Part shown: one piece after another, positions 7,131 through 9,318 of the stretch
How the letters are laid out: each line of letters opens with the position of its first letter
Numbering within the stretch: position 1 is the first letter of the stretch
Origin: Candidatus Omnitrophota bacterium
GTDB taxonomy: Bacteria > Omnitrophota > Gorgyraeia > Gorgyraeales > Gorgyraeaceae
DNA length: 9,318 nt
Assembly: GCA_013202925.1 (NCBI GenBank)
Contig: JABMRA010000131.1
Coordinates: forward strand, 1-9,318
Direction of reading: 5' to 3'
Made by a program: the position numbers and the translations under genes
Notes under the pieces: generated by a model
Databases searched by the model: none
What the model saw: the letters and a program-made list of their open reading frames with translations, nothing else
Told to the model about the DNA's origin: nothing

Positions 7131-7182
7131 GCCCCCGCTGATTCGTTTTGCATTCGCAAAAGCGAATCAAAACGGCGGGGGC
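7131..7182. repeat. 52-nt compound hairpin in the mcsA-cdhE gap
   Basis: An outer 8-bp perfect stem pairs GCCCCCGC (7131-7138) with GCGGGGGC (7175-7182). Inside it GATTCG pairs with CGAATC and TTTTGC with GCAAAA, with one bulged G and an ATTC loop. An asymmetric internal loop (one base against six) joins the two parts. It starts 14 nt after the mcsA stop and ends 6 nt before the cdhE ribosome binding site. No T tract follows on the minus strand, so a standard terminator is unlikely. It may be a mobile palindromic repeat, an mRNA stability element, or an RNA structure affecting cdhE translation. Confidence 0.75.
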
Positions 7183-7196
7183 GAATTTGCCCTCAC

Positions 7197-7706
7197 TTAT
7201 TTTTTCTTATTTTCTATATCGCGGATTTTGTCCCGGAGCCGGGCCGCTTCCTCAAATTCCTCCAGCTGTATTGTCTTATGCAATTTTTCCTTCAAATCCT
7301 GCAATTCGTTTTTGCCCTTAACTGTCTTGGGTACCCTTGGCGCCTTTCTGTCCGGCGATTTTCCGCAATGCTGCGTAGAGCCGTGTATCCTTTTTAAAAG
7401 CGGCAGCAGCGCCTCTTTGAATGCCGAATAACATTCACCGCAGCCAAGACGGCCTACTTTTTTAAAATCCTCATAGGTCAGGCCGCACCTTGGACATTTG
7501 ATCTTTTCCTCTTTCTTCGTGGTAGTGAACTCTCCGCCCAGATCAGCAAGACCAGCCAGTAGATCAGCCAGGCCAAAATGACTCTCCATCTGAGCGCTCT
7601 TCTTCTGAGCGCACTCCTCGCACAGATGCAGCTCTGTCATCTTGTCATCTATTATCTCTGTCAGATGCACTGTTGCCGGATTTTTAGCACAAATATTGCA
7701 TAGCAT
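7197..7706 (-). CDS. mcsA: McsA-like zinc-binding UVR-motif protein
   Basis: A 169-residue protein of the McsA family, the zinc protein that activates the arginine kinase McsB in Firmicutes and feeds stress-damaged proteins to ClpC. Four CxxC pairs are visible: C3/C6, C29/C32, C71/C74 (KCPRCG) and C89/C92 (GCGECY), enough for two zinc sites. A UVR/UvrB-C motif with coiled-coil character occupies about 134-167 (KEKLHKTIQLEEFEEAARLR). Length is near the family norm. One extra cysteine, C114, lies in the basic linker. ATG at 7706 has GGAGG 8 nt upstream. The usual neighbours ctsR, mcsB and clpC are absent within the window, so its partner must be encoded elsewhere or it acts alone. It follows ilvE after a 131-nt gap filled by a repeat array. 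Confidence 0.88.
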   Translation of the reverse strand: MLCNICAKNPATVHLTEIIDDKMTELHLCEECAQKKSAQMESHFGLADLLAGLADLGGEFTTTKKEEKIKCPRCGLTYEDFKKVGRLGCGECYSAFKEALLPLLKRIHGSTQHCGKSPDRKAPRVPKTVKGKNELQDLKEKLHKTIQLEEFEEAARLRDKIRDIENKKK

Positions 7707-7726
7707 CCTATAGCCCTCCGTATAAT

Positions 7727-7835
7727 GTTCAGAAGACAGAAGTCGGAAGTCAGAGGCCAGAGGACAGAAGACAGAGGACAGATTTTTCTGACTTCTGATT
7801 TCTGATTTCTGACTTCTGGCCTCTGATTTCTGTAA
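7727..7835. repeat. Facing arrays of 7-bp units, RRNCAGA type
   Basis: The plus-strand block at 7727-7782 is eight contiguous heptamers: GTTCAGA, AGACAGA, AGTCGGA, AGTCAGA, GGCCAGA, GGACAGA, AGACAGA, GGACAGA. After a 4-nt T loop, 7787-7835 holds seven heptamers on the opposite strand. In plus-strand position order, each reverse-complemented, these read AGTCAGA, AATCAGA, AATCAGA, AGTCAGA, GGCCAGA, AATCAGA, TTACAGA. CAGA is nearly constant and the first three bases vary. The blocks can fold into an imperfect hairpin of about 100 nt. It fills the gap between ilvE and mcsA. Being purine-rich on one side and pyrimidine-rich on the other, it could also adopt unusual DNA structure. Confidence 0.85.
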
Positions 7836-7837
7836 TC

Positions 7838-8710
7838 TTAATATTTCACTCCGTCTTTTTTCGTCAATTTCCTGAATTCCTTCATCAGTTCCAACGTTAT
7901 CCTGCCTGGCCTTCCTGTTCCGACGACACGCTTCTCAATGCTGATAACAGGGACGATCTCAGCTGCTGTGCCTGTTAAAAAGCATTCGTCGGAGGTGTAG
8001 AGATTATGCCTGGTAAGCACCTCTTCTTTGACATCAATGCCCATTCCCTTCCCGATATCCATCACTGCCGCACGGGTAATGCCTTTTAAGATACCCAGGT
8101 ATGCCGGCGGCGTAATCAAAGAATTGCCCTTCACGACAAAGATGTTATCGCCTGTGCACTCTGCCACATAACCGGAGGCAGTAAACATAAGCGCTTCTTC
8201 GTATCCGACGTTTATGGCCTCTATCTTTGCCAGGATATTATTCAGGTAATTCATGGATTTTATCTGCGGATTCAATGCCTCGGGTATATTTCGGGGTGTT
8301 GGCACTGTGATCAGCTTCAATCCCTCTCTGTATAATTTTTCCGGGTAAAGCTGTATCTTATCCGTAATAATGATGATCGAGGCATCCTTGCATTTCCTGG
8401 GATCAAGGCCCAGATCTCCGATGCCCCGTGTAGTAATAAGTCTGATGTAGGCGTCGTCCATTTCATTTAATTTCAATGTATCAATGACTGCCTTTGTCAT
8501 TTCATCCTTGGAAATGTTTATCTTCAGCATAATACCGTGGGCAGACTCGTAGAGCCTGTCGATGTGTTCCTTTAGCTTGAAGACCAGTCTCTTATACGAA
8601 CGGATGCCCTCAAACACACCGTCCCCGTATAGAAGCCCATGGTCAAAAACAGAGATCTTTGCATCCTTTTTATCAAAATACTCACCGTTGATATAAACCT
8701 TTTGACCCAT
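7838..8710 (-). CDS. ilvE: Branched-chain amino acid aminotransferase
   Basis: A 290-residue cytoplasmic fold-type IV PLP enzyme that interconverts leucine, isoleucine and valine with their 2-oxo acids, using glutamate/2-oxoglutarate. Conserved features: SVFDHGLLYGDGVFEGIR at 20-37; the arginine region YIRLITTRG at 88-96; the PLP lysine K151 in KSMNYLNN; YVAECTGDNIF at 181-191 with E184; and the phosphate-binding LTGTAAEIVPV at 245-255. Length is typical of class IV enzymes of this size. D-amino acid aminotransferase or aminodeoxychorismate lyase are related alternatives, but the motif set fits IlvE best. GGAGG lies 7 nt before the ATG at 8710. Heptamer arrays lie in the gaps on both sides. 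Confidence 0.93.
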   Translation of the reverse strand: MGQKVYINGEYFDKKDAKISVFDHGLLYGDGVFEGIRSYKRLVFKLKEHIDRLYESAHGIMLKINISKDEMTKAVIDTLKLNEMDDAYIRLITTRGIGDLGLDPRKCKDASIIIITDKIQLYPEKLYREGLKLITVPTPRNIPEALNPQIKSMNYLNNILAKIEAINVGYEEALMFTASGYVAECTGDNIFVVKGNSLITPPAYLGILKGITRAAVMDIGKGMGIDVKEEVLTRHNLYTSDECFLTGTAAEIVPVISIEKRVVGTGRPGRITLELMKEFRKLTKKDGVKY

Positions 8711-8733
8711 GATCCGCCTCCCAATTATTTAAC

Positions 8734-8816
8734 AGCTATAAGCCTTAAGCTATAAGAATTAAGCTTTTTTAATTTTTTGCTTTTATCTTATCGCTTACGG
8801 CTTAAAGCTTATGGCT
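8734..8816. repeat. Facing arrays of 7-bp units in the lolD-ilvE gap
   Basis: The plus-strand block at 8734-8768 reads AGCTATA, AGCCTTA, AGCTATA, AGAATTA, AGCTTTT. The minus-strand block, from 8816 inward, reads AGCCATA, AGCTTTA, AGCCGTA, AGCGATA, AGATAAA, AGCAAAA. The outer 17 nt of each arm match with two differences, so the ends can pair well; the centre is an A/T-rich loop. The consensus AGYNNTA is shared with the array at 5678-5771. It covers most of the 122-nt gap and lies about 17 nt after the lolD stop on the coding strand, where it might act as a weak terminator or mRNA 3' end structure. Confidence 0.8.
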
Positions 8817-8832
8817 CTCCAACCTTGAGCCC

Positions 8833-9318
8833 TTAAATTAGTCTCCCATCTTTCATTTCTACCATCTTGGCTGCCCTTTTGGCAATGCCCTTGTCATGCG
8901 TGACAAGGACGATCGTAGTACGATGTTCCTTGTTCAGCCCAAATAAAATATCCAGTATCTCTTCTCCCATCTTTGAATCCAGATTCCCCGTGGGCTCATC
9001 GCATAAAAGGACCTCAGGGTTGTTTATAATGGCTCGCGCAATCGCCACTCTCTGCTGCTCTCCGCCTGAAAGCTCACCTGGCCTGTGACGCAGCCTCTCT
9101 CCAAGGCCAAGTTCTTGCAACAAGCTTTCTGTCTTTCGGCGAATCTCGTAACCCGTAACCCGTAACCCGTAACCCGCTATCAATGCCGGCATCATGGCAT
9201 TTTCCAGCGCGGTAAATTCCGGCAAGAGATGATAAAACTGAAACACGAAACCTATCTTTTGATTCCTGTGGCGCGCCCTGTCATTCTCAGACAACGCGTA
9301 AAAGTCCGAATCGTCCAA
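8833..9318 (-). CDS. lolD: LolD-type ABC transporter ATPase, 5' end missing
   Basis: The C-terminal 161 residues of an ABC ATPase; the reading frame stays open to the window edge, so the start and Walker A lie beyond 9318. Visible motifs, counted from the edge: Q-loop Q27 in FVFQFYHLLPEF, signature LSGGEQQ at 83-89, Walker B VLLCDEP at 103-109, D-loop GNLDS at 111-115 and switch H141 in VTHD. The wording FQFYHLLPEFTALEN and the short C-terminus (MKDGRLI) resemble LolD, which powers release of lipoproteins from the inner membrane through LolC/E. The related MacB/FtsE/YbbA-type ATPases are not fully excluded, because the permease gene is not visible. A four-copy heptamer repeat encodes about residues 49-57, between the Q-loop and the signature. 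Confidence 0.88.
   Translation of the reverse strand: MDDSDFYALSENDRARHRNQKIGFVFQFYHLLPEFTALENAMMPALIAGYGLRVTGYEIRRKTESLLQELGLGERLRHRPGELSGGEQQRVAIARAIINNPEVLLCDEPTGNLDSKMGEEILDILFGLNKEHRTTIVLVTHDKGIAKRAAKMVEMKDGRLI
9148..9175 (-). repeat. Four perfect 7-bp tandem repeats inside lolD
   Basis: GGGTTAC on the minus strand is repeated four times without error (9148-9154, 9155-9161, 9162-9168, 9169-9175). It is translated as part of LolD, giving about GYGLRVTGY at residues 49-57 counted from the window edge. The segment joins the helix after the Q-loop to the one before the signature, a loop where LolD-type proteins vary. Loss or gain of one unit would shift the reading frame; three units would keep it. 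Confidence 0.9.

Noticed and set aside
7112..7159. Longer start (ATG at 7159) for cdhE
   Set aside because: The extra 16 codons are read from the hairpin 7131-7182 and the ribosome binding site itself; the family N-terminus begins at 7111.
6925..7431. Plus-strand open frame of 168 codons across cdhE and mcsA
   Set aside because: It is antisense to two well-supported genes and their gap, with low-complexity Ser/Leu-rich translation and no family resemblance.
7721..7726. Plus-strand TATAAT as a promoter
   Set aside because: No -35 at suitable distance and no plus-strand gene downstream; it overlaps the leader of mcsA on the other strand.
7727..7835. CRISPR array
   Set aside because: Units are 7 bp, contiguous, degenerate and on both strands, with no spacers of uniform length.
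9316..9318. TTG as the start codon of the lolD-like gene
   Set aside because: The frame is open to the window edge and Walker A is missing, so the true start must lie outside the window.

Overview
Every recognisable gene in this window lies on the minus strand, so transcription runs from 9318 towards 1. The gene set points to a diderm bacterium: a LolD-type ABC ATPase (outer-membrane lipoprotein export), two proteins with Sec signal peptides, and bacterial phospholipid synthesis (PlsY, PgsA). It also has the large corrinoid iron-sulfur subunit of the Wood-Ljungdahl pathway (CdhE/AcsC), which suggests an anaerobic lifestyle. This mix, the unfamiliar secreted proteins and the intergenic short-unit repeats remind me of uncultured Omnitrophota or a neighbouring candidate phylum. 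That placement is inference and was not tested.

Layout in transcription order: (1) lolD-like ATPase, cut by the window end (8833-9318); (2) ilvE, branched-chain aminotransferase (7838-8710); (3) mcsA-like zinc/UVR protein (7197-7706); (4) cdhE/acsC (5774-7111); (5) pgsA (5116-5673), plsY (4462-5088) and a DinG/YoaA-type iron-sulfur helicase (2464-4428), closely spaced with gaps of 27 and 33 nt; (6) a separate two-gene unit of secreted proteins (932-2362 and 78-935). Unit 6 starts from a near-consensus sigma70-type promoter at 2417-2445, is coupled by an ATGA overlap, and ends at a hairpin terminator at 8-43. No gap exceeds 131 nt, and no tRNA, rRNA, transposase or CRISPR array was seen.

Functionally, pgsA and plsY form a phospholipid module. 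CdhE carries the methyl group to acetyl-CoA synthase but stands here without its usual partners. McsA stands without McsB, CtsR or ClpC. The two secreted proteins are not firmly recognised; the larger has two histidine motifs that loosely recall the TIKI/ChaN-like fold.

The most unusual signal is in the gaps. Three of the four gaps between lolD and pgsA hold arrays of degenerate 7-bp units, one block on each strand facing each other. A fourth array, four perfect copies of a different heptamer, sits inside the lolD coding sequence. In two of the three intergenic arrays the second block repeats unit types in the same left-to-right order with each unit reverse-complemented, which a simple inverted duplication would not give. 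The remaining gap (mcsA-cdhE) holds a different 52-nt compound hairpin just before the cdhE ribosome binding site.
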